DNA of 64,000 nt from RGIG1995 sp045126815 (GTDB lineage Bacteria > Bacillota > Clostridia > Oscillospirales > CAG-272), in the NCBI GenBank assembly GCA_045126815.1, contig JBGVPD010000001.1:7599-71598 (forward strand). The letters run 5' to 3'. This document shows, one piece after another, positions 36,663 to 44,809 of the stretch; position 1 is the stretch's first letter, and each line of letters opens with the position of its first letter. Position numbers and translations under genes: made by a program. The notes below the pieces were generated by a model. The model saw nothing but the letters and a program-made list of their open reading frames with translations. It searched no databases and was not told where the DNA came from.

Positions 36663-36706
36663 AAAAATACCCCAATAAATTTAAATAAATAAATTTTTTT
36701 CATAAT

Positions 36707-36735
36707 ATTATATCATATTATTAAGTGCAAGTCAA
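36707..36735 (-). promoter_or_regulatory. Promoter of the secreted esterase gene
   Basis: TTGACT (36730-36735), 17 bases, TATAAT (36707-36712) on the minus strand. Confidence 0.85.
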
Positions 36736-36740
36736 CGGGA

Positions 36741-36774
36741 GAAAATAAAAAACACCTTCATTTTCGAAGGTGTT
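36741..36774 (-). terminator. Terminator of the dapA-dapB operon
   Basis: AACACCTTC and GAAGGTGTT arms around six bases, followed by TTTTATTTTC on the minus strand. Confidence 0.88.
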
Positions 36775-36783
36775 TTGTTATTA

Positions 36784-37548
36784 TTAGATTATTGAATTTA
36801 CGATATCGTTCATATCGTAAAGACCGTTGGGTTTACCTACCAAAAATTCAGCGGCTCTAACGGCGCCTTCAGCAAATACGTTTCTCGATGCTGCCGAATG
36901 AGAGAGTGTAATGATTTCGTCTTTTCCTGCGAAAATAACTTCGTGTTCGCCGACGATCGTTCCTCCTCTTACTGCGTGGAGACCAATTTCCGACTGATGT
37001 CTTTTTTGTTTCCTGTCATGTCTGTCGTAGACATATTCTGTTTCGATATCTCTCGTTTCTTTGAGGGCGTCAGCTATCATAAGAGCAGTTCCGCTTGGTG
37101 CATCAAGTTTTTGGTTGTGATGCTTTTCAATGATTTCGATATCAAAATTGCAGCCCAACGACGAACAAGCCTTTTTAGCGAGTGCAATAAGCAAGTTTAT
37201 TCCAAGTGACATATTTCTTGAATAAAATACAGGAATCTTCTCAGCAGCTTTTTTTATTGCTTCAGTTTCGCTTGAGGTGTGTCCCGTTGTTGAAATAACT
37301 ATGGGAAGGTTGTTTTTTATAGCATAGTTAAGCAATCCTTCGGTAGCTGTGTGAAATGAAAAGTCAACTATTACATCACATTTTCCGTTAAATTCTTCAA
37401 TAGATACAAATGTAGGGAAGTCTGTATGGTTTTTGCTTTCCATCACGTCAACTCCGCCGACGATTGTGCAGTTTGAATTTTCAGTGACAGCGTTTGCTAC
37501 TGCAACTCCCATTCTGCCGTTGCATCCGGTAAGTAAAATGTTTGTCAT
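36784..37548 (-). CDS. dapB: 4-hydroxy-tetrahydrodipicolinate reductase
   Basis: A 254-residue NAD(P)H enzyme, second step of the diaminopimelate/lysine branch. The nucleotide loop GCNGRMGVAVAN (about 8-19), the STTGHTS loop, the catalytic EIIEKHHNQKLDAPSGTAL segment (about 140-158) with its His pair and Lys, and the closing HSAASRNVFAEGAV are all typical. It lies 29 bases behind dapA and under the same lysine riboswitch. Confidence 0.97.
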   Translation of the reverse strand: MTNILLTGCNGRMGVAVANAVTENSNCTIVGGVDVMESKNHTDFPTFVSIEEFNGKCDVIVDFSFHTATEGLLNYAIKNNLPIVISTTGHTSSETEAIKKAAEKIPVFYSRNMSLGINLLIALAKKACSSLGCNFDIEIIEKHHNQKLDAPSGTALMIADALKETRDIETEYVYDRHDRKQKRHQSEIGLHAVRGGTIVGEHEVIFAGKDEIITLSHSAASRNVFAEGAVRAAEFLVGKPNGLYDMNDIVNSII

Positions 37549-37577
37549 TTTTGATATTCCTTTATATTATATGTACA

Positions 37578-38462
37578 TTAGATGAGGTTTTGAGCTTTCA
37601 TAGCAGCCATAAGTCTTGCCTTTGTATTTTCTTCCATCTGACAGAGAGGGAGTCTCATTTCGTCTGTGCACATACCCATAAGAGCACAAGCTGTCTTTGC
37701 GGGGATGGGGTTAACTTCGCAGAAGAGAGAGTTGATAAGTTCAAGAAGTTTCAACTGTAAAGCAGCTGATTCCTTAACCTGTCCTTTGAAGAAAAGTTCG
37801 CAAATATCGTGAGTTTCTTTAGGCATAATGTTTGAAAGAACAGAAATTACACCCTTACCGCCGAGAGAGAGGATAGGTACGATCTGGTCGTCGTTACCGC
37901 TGTAAATTGCAAGGTCATCTCCGCAAGCTGCTGCGATTTCGGCAATTTTGCTGATATCTCCCGATGCTTCTTTTACAGCAACGATGTTTTCGTGTTTAGC
38001 CAATTCTTTGTATGCGGGAATAGAAATGTTGCAGCCTGTTCTTGAAGGAACGTTGTAAAGGAAAATGGGCTTGTTTACAGCGTCAGCAACTGCTGTGAAA
38101 GATTTTACAAGACCTTTCTGAGTGGCTTTGTTGTAGTAAGGTGTAACAAGCAAAAGAGCATCAGCGCCAACTTCACAAGCGTATTTTGATAAGTCGATTG
38201 CGTAATCTGTATCGTTACTTCCGGTACCTGCGATAACGGGGACTCTGCCGGCTGTTCTTTCAACTGCAAATTTGATACATTCGCGGTGTTCTTCGTCGGT
38301 AAGTGTTGAAGCTTCACCGGTTGTTCCGCATATTACAATTGAGTCTGTTTTGTTGTTGATATTGAAATCAATAAGGTTTCCTAAAGCTTCGTAATCAACT
38401 TGGTTGTTCTTGAAAGGGGTTATTATAGCAACACCCGAGCCTTCAAATACTAATTTTTTCAT
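37578..38462 (-). CDS. dapA: 4-hydroxy-tetrahydrodipicolinate synthase
   Basis: A 294-residue class-I aldolase that condenses pyruvate with aspartate semialdehyde. GTTGEASTLTDEEH (about 46-59) carries the catalytic Thr pair, LYNVPSRTGCNI the Tyr and Arg, and AVKEASGDI the Schiff-base Lys (about 164). It is the first gene behind the lysine riboswitch and makes diaminopimelate (cell wall) and lysine supply sensitive to lysine. Confidence 0.97.
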   Translation of the reverse strand: MKKLVFEGSGVAIITPFKNNQVDYEALGNLIDFNINNKTDSIVICGTTGEASTLTDEEHRECIKFAVERTAGRVPVIAGTGSNDTDYAIDLSKYACEVGADALLLVTPYYNKATQKGLVKSFTAVADAVNKPIFLYNVPSRTGCNISIPAYKELAKHENIVAVKEASGDISKIAEIAAACGDDLAIYSGNDDQIVPILSLGGKGVISVLSNIMPKETHDICELFFKGQVKESAALQLKLLELINSLFCEVNPIPAKTACALMGMCTDEMRLPLCQMEENTKARLMAAMKAQNLI

Positions 38463-38487
38463 GGTAAAATCTCCTTTTTTGATAAAA

Positions 38488-38515
38488 AATAAAAAAACCG
38501 GTTGAAAACCAGCTT
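38488..38515 (-). terminator. Riboswitch-controlled terminator ahead of dapA
   Basis: On the minus strand AAGCTGGTT-TTC-AACCGGTTT forms a 9-bp stem (38495-38515, two G-U pairs) followed by a T-rich tract. Its 5' arm shares bases with the antiterminator. Confidence 0.8.
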
Positions 38516-38583
38516 ACCATGTAATATAATATGAACGACGAGTAGTAAATATTCGTTGTGTTGATTATATATACATGATAGCT
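38511..38583 (-). promoter_or_regulatory. Antiterminator alternative pairing of the lysine riboswitch
   Basis: AGCTATCATGT (38573-38583), the 3' side of aptamer helix P1, can pair with ACATGGTAAGCT (38511-38522), which includes the 5' arm of the terminator. Pairing has one bulge and one G-U. Confidence 0.6.
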
Positions 38584-38744
38584 CTCCATCAGAAAACTGA
38601 TGACAGTCCGGCACTTGTTCAGTGACGAACCAGCTCACCACGTCAACCGCTTATAGTGGTGAACTTCGGCGGATTTACCTTTTGGGGTGTTGTTAACGGC
38701 AGCGGAGCCTAAACACGCCTAATAATTAAAACCGCACCTCTATC
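38577..38744 (-). ncRNA. Lysine riboswitch (L box) aptamer
   Basis: The minus-strand leader of dapA contains the L-box hallmarks: GATAGAGGTGCGG at the 5' end, AAAGGTAAATCCGCCGAAG in the core, GGACTGTCATC before the P5 hairpin, and GGAGAGCTATC at the 3' end; GATAG and CTATC close helix P1. The aptamer binds lysine and acts together with the terminator at 38488-38515. Together with the expression platform it fills the 310-base gap before dapA. Confidence 0.95.
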
Positions 38745-38751
38745 TGTAGCT

Positions 38752-38780
38752 ATAATAACATCAACAAACATATTTGTCAA
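38752..38780 (-). promoter_or_regulatory. Promoter of the riboswitch-dapA-dapB transcript
   Basis: TTGACA (38775-38780), 17 bases, TATTAT (38752-38757) on the minus strand, ending just upstream of the aptamer. Confidence 0.88.
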
Positions 38781-38824
38781 TAGATTTTTTCAATATCTCC
38801 AAGAAAGGATACATATACGTAAAA

Positions 38825-39886
38825 ATGATCGTAAATGAACGCATAGAAACAAAATTAACAAAGCAGGATTTTTGGTATGATCTTCCTGAAGAACTTATAG
38901 CACAGACACCTTTAGACGAAAGAGATAGCTCTAGACTTTTGGTGTTAAATAAAGAAAACGGTGAAATAGAGCACCGTATATTTAGGGATATTGTTGATTA
39001 TTTTAATGAGGGCGACGTGCTTGTGGTTAACAATTCAAAAGTTATTCCTGCAAGACTTATCGGCAAGAAGAGTGACAGCGGTATAGATATAGAAGTATTT
39101 CTTTTAAAAAGTAAAGAACTTGATACGTGGGAAGTTTTGACATATCCCGGAAGAAGAACTAAGGTTGGAACTACGATAATTTTTGGAGACGGAAAACTGA
39201 AAGCACACGTAATTGACGTTGTAGAGGACGGAAACAGAATTGTTAAATTTGAGTATGATAAAACTAATACTTTGATGTCGCTTATTGATGAGATAGGAAA
39301 TATGCCTTTGCCGCCTTACATAAAAGAAAAGCTTGAGGATAAGTCGAGATATCAAACCGTGTATGCAAAAATTGACGGTTCATCTGCGGCGCCGACTGCG
39401 GGATTGCATTTTACGGAAGAACTGTTCGAAAGATTGCGTAATAAAGGCGTTAAGATCGCACCTGTCATGTTACACGTTGGATTGGGTACGTTTAGACCTG
39501 TAAAAGAAGATAACATAATAGATCACATTATGCACACCGAATATTTTTCCGTGAGTGAAGAAAGTGCAAATCTAATAAACGAGTGTAAATCGAATGGCGG
39601 ACGGGTATTTGCTGTCGGAACGACCTCGTGCAGAACACTTGAGAGTGTATCGGACAGTGACGGTGTTGTACACGCTATGTCGGGGGATACGGGTATATTT
39701 ATTTATCCCGGATATAAATTTAAGGCGGTAGATGCATTGATAACGAATTTTCATTTACCTGAAAGTACGCTAATGATGCTTGTTTCCGCTTTTTCTAGCA
39801 GAGATAATATTCTTAACGCGTATAAAATTGCTGTTGGTGAAAAATATAGGTTTTTCTCTTTCGGTGATGCGATGCTTATAAAATAA
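38825..39886 (+). CDS. queA: S-adenosylmethionine:tRNA ribosyltransferase-isomerase
   Basis: A 353-residue enzyme that transfers the ribosyl part of SAM to preQ1-tRNA to give epoxyqueuosine. [25 protein letters not shown] N-terminus (first 20 residues are the family hallmark), then [12 protein letters not shown], the central GRRTKVGT and MPLPPYIKE, and the C-terminal [23 protein letters not shown] and [15 protein letters not shown] motifs are all present. I place the start at ATG 38825; an in-frame TTG at 38774 is further upstream but overlaps the divergent dapA promoter. miaA follows after about 30 bases, so both tRNA-modification genes are probably cotranscribed. Confidence 0.95.
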   Translation: MIVNERIETKLTKQDFWYDLPEELIAQTPLDERDSSRLLVLNKENGEIEHRIFRDIVDYFNEGDVLVVNNSKVIPARLIGKKSDSGIDIEVFLLKSKELDTWEVLTYPGRRTKVGTTIIFGDGKLKAHVIDVVEDGNRIVKFEYDKTNTLMSLIDEIGNMPLPPYIKEKLEDKSRYQTVYAKIDGSSAAPTAGLHFTEELFERLRNKGVKIAPVMLHVGLGTFRPVKEDNIIDHIMHTEYFSVSEESANLINECKSNGGRVFAVGTTSCRTLESVSDSDGVVHAMSGDTGIFIYPGYKFKAVDALITNFHLPESTLMMLVSAFSSRDNILNAYKIAVGEKYRFFSFGDAMLIK

Positions 39887-39917
39887 AACGGCGAAGATTA
39901 TTGATTGGGAGTAAGTG

Positions 39918-40853
39918 ATGAGTATAAAAGTTGCGGCTGTTGTAGGTCCGACAGCCTCAGGGAAAACTGCATTGGCGGTAGAATTGGCAAAACGCCTTAA
40001 CGGCGAAGTTATATCATGCGATTCAATGCAGATATACAAAAAAATGAACATAGGAACCGCAAAACCGACGCTTGAAGAAATGGGCGGGATCTTTCATCAT
40101 ATGATAGATATCGTTGAACCTACCGTTGACTATTCGTGCGCTGACTATGCGCAGACTGCAAAAAATATAATCAGCGAAGTTGACAGCAGAGGAAAATATC
40201 CGATTTTTTGCGGCGGTACGGGACTTTATGTAGATCACGTATTGAGCAATACGACTTTTTCTGATGCCGGAAGAGATGACGGGTACAGAAAAGAATTAGA
40301 ACAGCAGATTAACGATTTTGGGGTTGAAAGAATATACGAAAAATTAAAAGAGGTCGATCCCGATTCAGCTGCAAATATTCACCCAAACAACACAAAAAGA
40401 GTTATACGCGCGCTTGAAATTTATCACACAACGGGGAAAACAAAATCTTATTGGGATTACGAATCGAAGAAAACCCCTCCTATGTATGACGCGAAAATTA
40501 TTTTGCTTGATTTTGCCGACAGAGAAAAATTATACGACAGAATAAACAGACGTGTAGACATAATGATGGATATGGGACTTGTTGATGAAGTGAGTTCACT
40601 TTTTGAAGAGTATGGTGATACTATATCTTCGACGGCTTTGCAGGGGATTGGTTATAAAGAGATAATAGATTATTTGAAGGGCAATTGTTCTCTTGAAGAT
40701 GCTGTTGATAATATAAAAAAGGGAACAAGAAACTATGCGAAAAGACAGTTGACTTGGTTCAGGAGAAATCCTGATGCTAAGAGGATTTTCGTTGATGAAT
40801 GTTCCGATTTTGAAAAGATTGTAAATATTGCAAAAAATGCATTAACCGATTGA
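39918..40853 (+). CDS. miaA: tRNA dimethylallyltransferase
   Basis: A 311-residue enzyme that adds the isopentenyl group to A37 of tRNAs reading UNN codons. The P-loop GPTASGKTALAVELA (about 9-23), ISCDSMQIYKKMNIGTAKP, the HHMIDIVEP motif and FCGGTGLYVDHVL are all present, followed by the tRNA-gripping ALQGIGYKEIIDYL and the RNYAKRQLTWFRRNPD end. GGGAG precedes ATG 39918; a GTG three bases earlier is an alternative start. Confidence 0.96.
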   Translation: MSIKVAAVVGPTASGKTALAVELAKRLNGEVISCDSMQIYKKMNIGTAKPTLEEMGGIFHHMIDIVEPTVDYSCADYAQTAKNIISEVDSRGKYPIFCGGTGLYVDHVLSNTTFSDAGRDDGYRKELEQQINDFGVERIYEKLKEVDPDSAANIHPNNTKRVIRALEIYHTTGKTKSYWDYESKKTPPMYDAKIILLDFADREKLYDRINRRVDIMMDMGLVDEVSSLFEEYGDTISSTALQGIGYKEIIDYLKGNCSLEDAVDNIKKGTRNYAKRQLTWFRRNPDAKRIFVDECSDFEKIVNIAKNALTD

Positions 40854-40878
40854 AATCTGCAGAAAAGTATGCTATAAT
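40850..40878 (+). promoter_or_regulatory. Promoter of the HlyD-yggS-sepF-yggT-divIVA cluster
   Basis: TTGAAA (40850-40855), 17 bases, TATAAT (40873-40878) with the extended TGC. It overlaps the miaA stop codon. Confidence 0.82.
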
Positions 40879-40928
40879 ACATTATTATATATTAGATTTA
40901 AGAAAATGACCGAAAGGAGAGGGTTGAA

Positions 40929-42203
40929 ATTACAAAGAAGTTTATCAGAAATGCCACGATATATTTTTTTAGCGCAATTTTGTCTATCGTGTTTATTTGG
41001 TATATCGCATATCATCTTCTTCACGGTCTTGAAAAAGGTGTTGAGACAACCCCTGCCGTTATAGCGTCAAAGGCTACGAACGTTTTGCTTGATGCGTATA
41101 TAGTGCGTGATGAGACGGTTATATATTCATCATCAAAAGGCGGAGTTAATTATTTGTTTGATGATGGAGAAAAAGTCGGATCCGGTGTGGTTGTTGCCAA
41201 TATATATTCCGGCGCTGACGCTGTTGATGTATCAAACAGAATTCACGCTATTGATAAGCAGATTGAAGTTTTGGAAAATGGCGGAGTATCCGACAATATT
41301 TCGGTTGCCGATTCGGATTCGCTTGATTCGAAGATTAGCGAATTATATTATATTATTCGTGATAAATTAGCCGACGGAGATGCAGAATATGCAATTTACA
41401 AGAAAGATGAATTTCTTGCTTATTTAAATAAACGATTAGCGATGACTCAAAACTCGGTTAATTACAGTGAACAGATTCTTAACTTAAAAAATGAGAGAGA
41501 TGCACTTTCTCAAAAGCTTGTTGATCTTGATGAAGCTGTAACCGTTAAATCATCAGGTTATTTTTACTCTAACGTTGATGGGTACGAAAATATATTTGAT
41601 ATCTCAAAATTAAAAGATCTAAGCTTGGAAACATACAAACAAATGGTTGAATCCGAACCATCAGATTATTCGGGAACTAACTCTATAGGTAAGATGGTTA
41701 ATTCATCCGAATGGTATATTTTAGCTGAAGCAACTCAGGAGCAGCTTAAGAAATTTAACGTTGGCTATGAGTATGAAGTTTCTTTCCCTTATAACTCTGA
41801 TGTGAGTATAAAATTTAAACTTGAAAAAACCGTAAGAGAGGGCGAATCAGATAGGATCATTCTTGTTTTCAAAACGAATGCCATGCCCGACGGTTTTAAC
41901 TACTTGCGTAAACAAAATATTCAAATAGCTCAAGAGAGTTATACAGGATACAAAGTTCCTTCAAATGCCGTAAGAGTTGTTGATGGCAAAAAAGGAGTAT
42001 TCACTCTGAATGGTAATACCGTTTCTTTTAAGGAGATCACGGTTCTTGTTGAACAAGACGGTTATTTTATAGTAGAAGAACAACCTAGCTATCTTGAAGA
42101 TGAGTTTTACTACAAAAAATTGGGGTTGTACGATATGGTGATCACATCGGGCAAAGACCTGTATGACGGTAAAATAATCAGTTCGTCGGGAGGTAAGTCA
42201 TGA
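40929..42203 (+). CDS. HlyD-like membrane-anchored adaptor protein with unusual start
   Basis: A protein of about 424 residues with an N-terminal basic patch and one membrane helix, a biotinyl-lipoyl-like half (SGVVVANIYSGADAVDVSNRI), a helical hairpin (about 115-190) and a closing beta domain (VPSNAVRVVDGKKGVFTLNG), the order of HlyD/RND-adaptor proteins. No transporter partner is encoded here. The first ordinary in-frame start (TTG 40980) would cut into the membrane helix and has no ribosome site. The frame is open upstream and AAAGGAG at 40913-40919 is well placed for an ATT at 40929, giving ITKKFIRNATIYFF. The cluster yggS-sepF-yggT-divIVA follows with a four-base overlap, hinting at a link with division or envelope growth. 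Confidence 0.72.
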   Translation: MTKKFIRNATIYFFSAILSIVFIWYIAYHLLHGLEKGVETTPAVIASKATNVLLDAYIVRDETVIYSSSKGGVNYLFDDGEKVGSGVVVANIYSGADAVDVSNRIHAIDKQIEVLENGGVSDNISVADSDSLDSKISELYYIIRDKLADGDAEYAIYKKDEFLAYLNKRLAMTQNSVNYSEQILNLKNERDALSQKLVDLDEAVTVKSSGYFYSNVDGYENIFDISKLKDLSLETYKQMVESEPSDYSGTNSIGKMVNSSEWYILAEATQEQLKKFNVGYEYEVSFPYNSDVSIKFKLEKTVREGESDRIILVFKTNAMPDGFNYLRKQNIQIAQESYTGYKVPSNAVRVVDGKKGVFTLNGNTVSFKEITVLVEQDGYFIVEEQPSYLEDEFYYKKLGLYDMVITSGKDLYDGKIISSSGGKS

Positions 42204-42925
42204 CAATTCAGGAGTTAAATGCAGATACGAAAGAGATACTGAAAACAAACGTTGAAAATGTTCGTAGTAATATTCAAAAGATTTGCAAGGAAAAACAAAT
42301 TGAAAAAAATATTACGCTTCTTGCTGCTACCAAGACGGTACCCGCTGATGTAATAAATTATGTAACACAAGAGATCGGTGTTACAGACATTGGCGAAAAC
42401 AAGGTGCAAGAGCTTCTTGAAAAATATGATAAACTTGATCTAACCAACGTTAAACTTCACTTTATCGGTAAGTTACAGACCAATAAGGTCAAGTATATAA
42501 TTGATAAAGTTGACATGATACATTCGCTCGACAGTATAAAACTTGCAAACGAGATCGATAAACGAGCAAAAAATATTGGGAAGGTCATGGATGTGCTCGT
42601 TGAGGTGAACAGCGGAAGAGAAGAGAATAAATCAGGTGTTTTTCCGGAAGACATACCGTCTTTCTTGAAAGAATTGGAAAAGTTTGAGAATATTTGTGTC
42701 AAAGGTTTGATGACAATAGCCCCTGTTTGTGTCGAAAAAGAAGAGTATAGAAAATATTTTAAAGAAACTTATGCGATTTTTATTGACAATTTGCAAAATA
42801 AATATCATAATATATATATGGACTTTTTATCTATGGGTATGACCGATAGTTATGAAGTTGCAATCGAAGAGGGTAGCGGTATCGTTAGAATAGGTTCGGC
42901 TATATTCGGTTCGAGATATAATTGA
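42200..42925 (+). CDS. yggS: YggS/PLPBP-family pyridoxal-phosphate-binding protein
   Basis: A 241-residue PLP-binding protein of the YggS/PROSC family, a fold-type-III barrel that controls vitamin B6 and amino-acid balance without known catalysis. The PLP Lys lies in LLAATKTVPADVI (about 40-52), with GENKVQELLEKYD, FIGKLQTNKVK and VEVNSGREENKSG following and the SMGMTDSYEVAIEEGSGIVRIGSAIFG end. It overlaps the HlyD-like gene by four bases and precedes sepF, the common order in Gram-positives. Confidence 0.95.
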   Translation: MTIQELNADTKEILKTNVENVRSNIQKICKEKQIEKNITLLAATKTVPADVINYVTQEIGVTDIGENKVQELLEKYDKLDLTNVKLHFIGKLQTNKVKYIIDKVDMIHSLDSIKLANEIDKRAKNIGKVMDVLVEVNSGREENKSGVFPEDIPSFLKELEKFENICVKGLMTIAPVCVEKEEYRKYFKETYAIFIDNLQNKYHNIYMDFLSMGMTDSYEVAIEEGSGIVRIGSAIFGSRYN

Positions 42926-42963
42926 AATTATAAAAAATAATATATAAAAAACGGAGGACAATT

Positions 42964-43446
42964 ATGGCAAGTGTTTTTGACAAAATCAAGGGATTTGTAA
43001 ACCCTGACAGCATCACTGATAATTATGATGAGGACTATGATTTTATAGACGAGGAAGAGGCAATACAGGGTAATTACAACGAACAGTCATATCAGTCACA
43101 GGCATACCAGAGCAACGTAGGAGGCGCAGGAATGAGCCTTAACGGTAACGCTCTTGAACTTAAGGTTATTCGCCCTGATCGTTTTGAAAGCGTATCACAA
43201 ATTGCTGATCACCTTCTTAACAAGAGAACTGTTGTACTTAACCTTGAAGCGACAAACAAAGAGACAAGCAGAAGAATCATTGACTTTTTGAGCGGTGTTG
43301 CATATTCTATCAGCGGTAACTTGAAGAGAGTTGCAAACAATACTTTTGTAATCACTCCTTGTAATGTTGACGTATCTAATGATGCTCAGGAAGCTCAGAA
43401 GGCTCAGCCTAAGGCTCAGACAACAGATATTTACGACAATATCTAA
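42964..43446 (+). CDS. sepF: Cell-division protein SepF
   Basis: A 160-residue SepF that links the FtsZ ring to the membrane. The N-terminal 14 residues form an amphipathic helix-like membrane anchor (VFDKIKGFVN), followed by an acidic and Gln-rich linker (about 18-55) and the dimerising domain (about 64-140) with VIRPDRFESVSQIADHL, VVLNLEATNKETSRRIIDFL and the Gly in SISGNLKRV. A QKAQPKAQ tail follows. ACGGAGGAC precedes the ATG. Confidence 0.95.
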   Translation: MASVFDKIKGFVNPDSITDNYDEDYDFIDEEEAIQGNYNEQSYQSQAYQSNVGGAGMSLNGNALELKVIRPDRFESVSQIADHLLNKRTVVLNLEATNKETSRRIIDFLSGVAYSISGNLKRVANNTFVITPCNVDVSNDAQEAQKAQPKAQTTDIYDNI

Positions 43447-43463
43447 TTTCATAAAGACTACAT

Positions 43464-43502
43464 TCTACCCGATCTGTTTGATTAAAAAACAGATTGGGTA
43501 GA
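43464..43502 (+). other. Long hairpin between sepF and yggT
   Basis: TCTACCCGATCTGTTT (43464-43479) can pair with AAACAGATTGGGTAGA (43487-43502) with one G-U pair, a stem of 16. A T run (43511-43516) starts only eight bases beyond the stem, so this may be a leaky terminator or an mRNA-processing site that lowers yggT and divIVA. Confidence 0.6.
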
Positions 43503-43554
43503 TAAAGTTGTTTTTTGAGGTAAATTTCTTTTTTTCTTTTGGAGTGAATACAGG

Positions 43555-43821
43555 TTGTTTTATACACTTTTTGTTGTGTCAGCGGTTATACGTAGCCTGA
43601 TTTACGCGTTAAATTTTATGCTCTTGATAAGAGCTTTTTTGTCATGGTTTCCCGAAGCTTTAAATTGCGCTTTTGGAAGTTTTGTTTATACAGTGACAGA
43701 ACCTTTGTTGTCGTTTGCGAGAGGAATTATATATAAGTTTGAGTTTTTTAGGCGACTACCTGTAGATTTGTCGATTTTCTTTTCGTATTTGGTTTTGAAT
43801 ATTCTGTTGCTTTTTTTATAA
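43555..43821 (+). CDS. yggT: YggT-family small membrane protein
   Basis: An 88-residue protein with two membrane helices (about 5-28 and 66-88) joined by a loop with the family phrase LLIRAFLSWFPE, characteristic of YggT/YlmG. It is thought to help in septum placement. It begins with TTG 43555; GGAG lies ten bases ahead. It sits between sepF and divIVA as in other Gram-positive bacteria. Confidence 0.86.
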   Translation: MFYTLFVVSAVIRSLIYALNFMLLIRAFLSWFPEALNCAFGSFVYTVTEPLLSFARGIIYKFEFFRRLPVDLSIFFSYLVLNILLLFL

Positions 43822-43842
43822 AAAATAGTTGAGGTGTAAAAT

Positions 43843-44757
43843 ATGCTCCCCCCATACGAGTTGAAAAATAAGGATTTTTCCAAAATTATGCGTGGATATA
43901 ATCCTGCCGAAGTAGATGAACATTTTAATTTTATAATCGAAAAATATACAGAGCTTTACAGAGAAAATGACGAGCTTGAGAGAAAGCTTAAAACAGCTTA
44001 TGCGAAGCTTGATGAAATAAAGAGTGAAGAAGAATCTATCAGAAATGCGATGGTTAATGCACAACGCGCAAGTTCGAAGATTATGAATGAAGCAAATGAC
44101 AGAGCTGATATTATTATCAATACTGCGCGCAAGAGTTGTGACAGAATTTTATCTGATTTTAAAAAGAAAATTCAGGAACAAAGAGCGGTTTTGTGTGCGT
44201 TAAACAGTGCCATTTCCGACTTTAAAGAAAAGCTTTTTAAGCTCTATAATTCTCATATTTCATACATCGAAGGAATTGAATTGCTTGATGAAAATGAGAT
44301 TTTAAAATACGCTTTATCCGATGACAGTTATACTTCAGCCGTTGTTCAAAACATTAAACAGGAAATTGTTGGATTGACCAGCGGTATGTATGAAAATGAA
44401 GCGGAAAAGGCTGAGAATGACGGCTTTGTTGAAGCAGAGGTCGTAACACAGGAACCGGTTGTTCGTTTGAATAACGTAAAAGATACGATCAAAGAACTAA
44501 ACAAGAGATTTTTGGAAGAGGAAAACGAAAGCAACGTAGAAGATGCCGTTGTTTCGAGTGAACCTATACAAACAGTTGAGGATGAAGCAGAGAAAGAATA
44601 TACTGAAATGCTTCGTCAACTCGGAGCTTCTTCATCGGTCGATTTAAATGATATTAATACTGACAAGACCGAGAAAGAAAAACAAAAAGACGATTTTTAT
44701 GAAGCTTACCGTACACCTGAAAATTACGGTGAAACTATAAAAAGAAAAAAACATTAA
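43843..44757 (+). CDS. divIVA: DivIVA-domain protein with long acidic tail
   Basis: A 304-residue protein. Residues 5-40 carry the DivIVA membrane-binding start (LKNKDFSKIMRGYNPAEVDEHF, shown as FSKIMRGYNPAEVD in the core), followed by a coiled coil to about 140 with repeated KLKTAYAKLDEI-type heptads. The C-terminal half (about 165-304) is acidic, Glu/Asp/Ser-rich and unordered-looking, longer than in B. subtilis DivIVA (164 residues). It would sit at curved membrane near the septum. It follows yggT by 20 bases and precedes ileS. Confidence 0.9.
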   Translation: MLPPYELKNKDFSKIMRGYNPAEVDEHFNFIIEKYTELYRENDELERKLKTAYAKLDEIKSEEESIRNAMVNAQRASSKIMNEANDRADIIINTARKSCDRILSDFKKKIQEQRAVLCALNSAISDFKEKLFKLYNSHISYIEGIELLDENEILKYALSDDSYTSAVVQNIKQEIVGLTSGMYENEAEKAENDGFVEAEVVTQEPVVRLNNVKDTIKELNKRFLEEENESNVEDAVVSSEPIQTVEDEAEKEYTEMLRQLGASSSVDLNDINTDKTEKEKQKDDFYEAYRTPENYGETIKRKKH

Positions 44758-44809
44758 TTTTTTAGAAAATATTGACAATATTGAGTTTAGTTAAGGAGTA
44801 AAGATAGAT

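Noticed and set aside
40924..41064. 47-codon frame from TTG 40924 as a separate small protein
   Set aside because: It shares the ribosome site of the HlyD-like gene but ends in its coding region and has no convincing protein features; better explained as a lost base or as noise.
43503..43554. Strong promoter for yggT
   Set aside because: The T-rich stretch before the TTG start holds no matching -35/-10 pair; transcription from upstream is more likely.
44772..44809. TTGACA at 44772-44777 as a promoter for ileS
   Set aside because: No -10-like sequence lies 16-18 bases downstream; that position holds the ribosome site.
44758..44809. T-box leader for ileS
   Set aside because: The gap is about 50 bases, far too short, and holds no T-box sequence or terminator. 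metG also has no leader.
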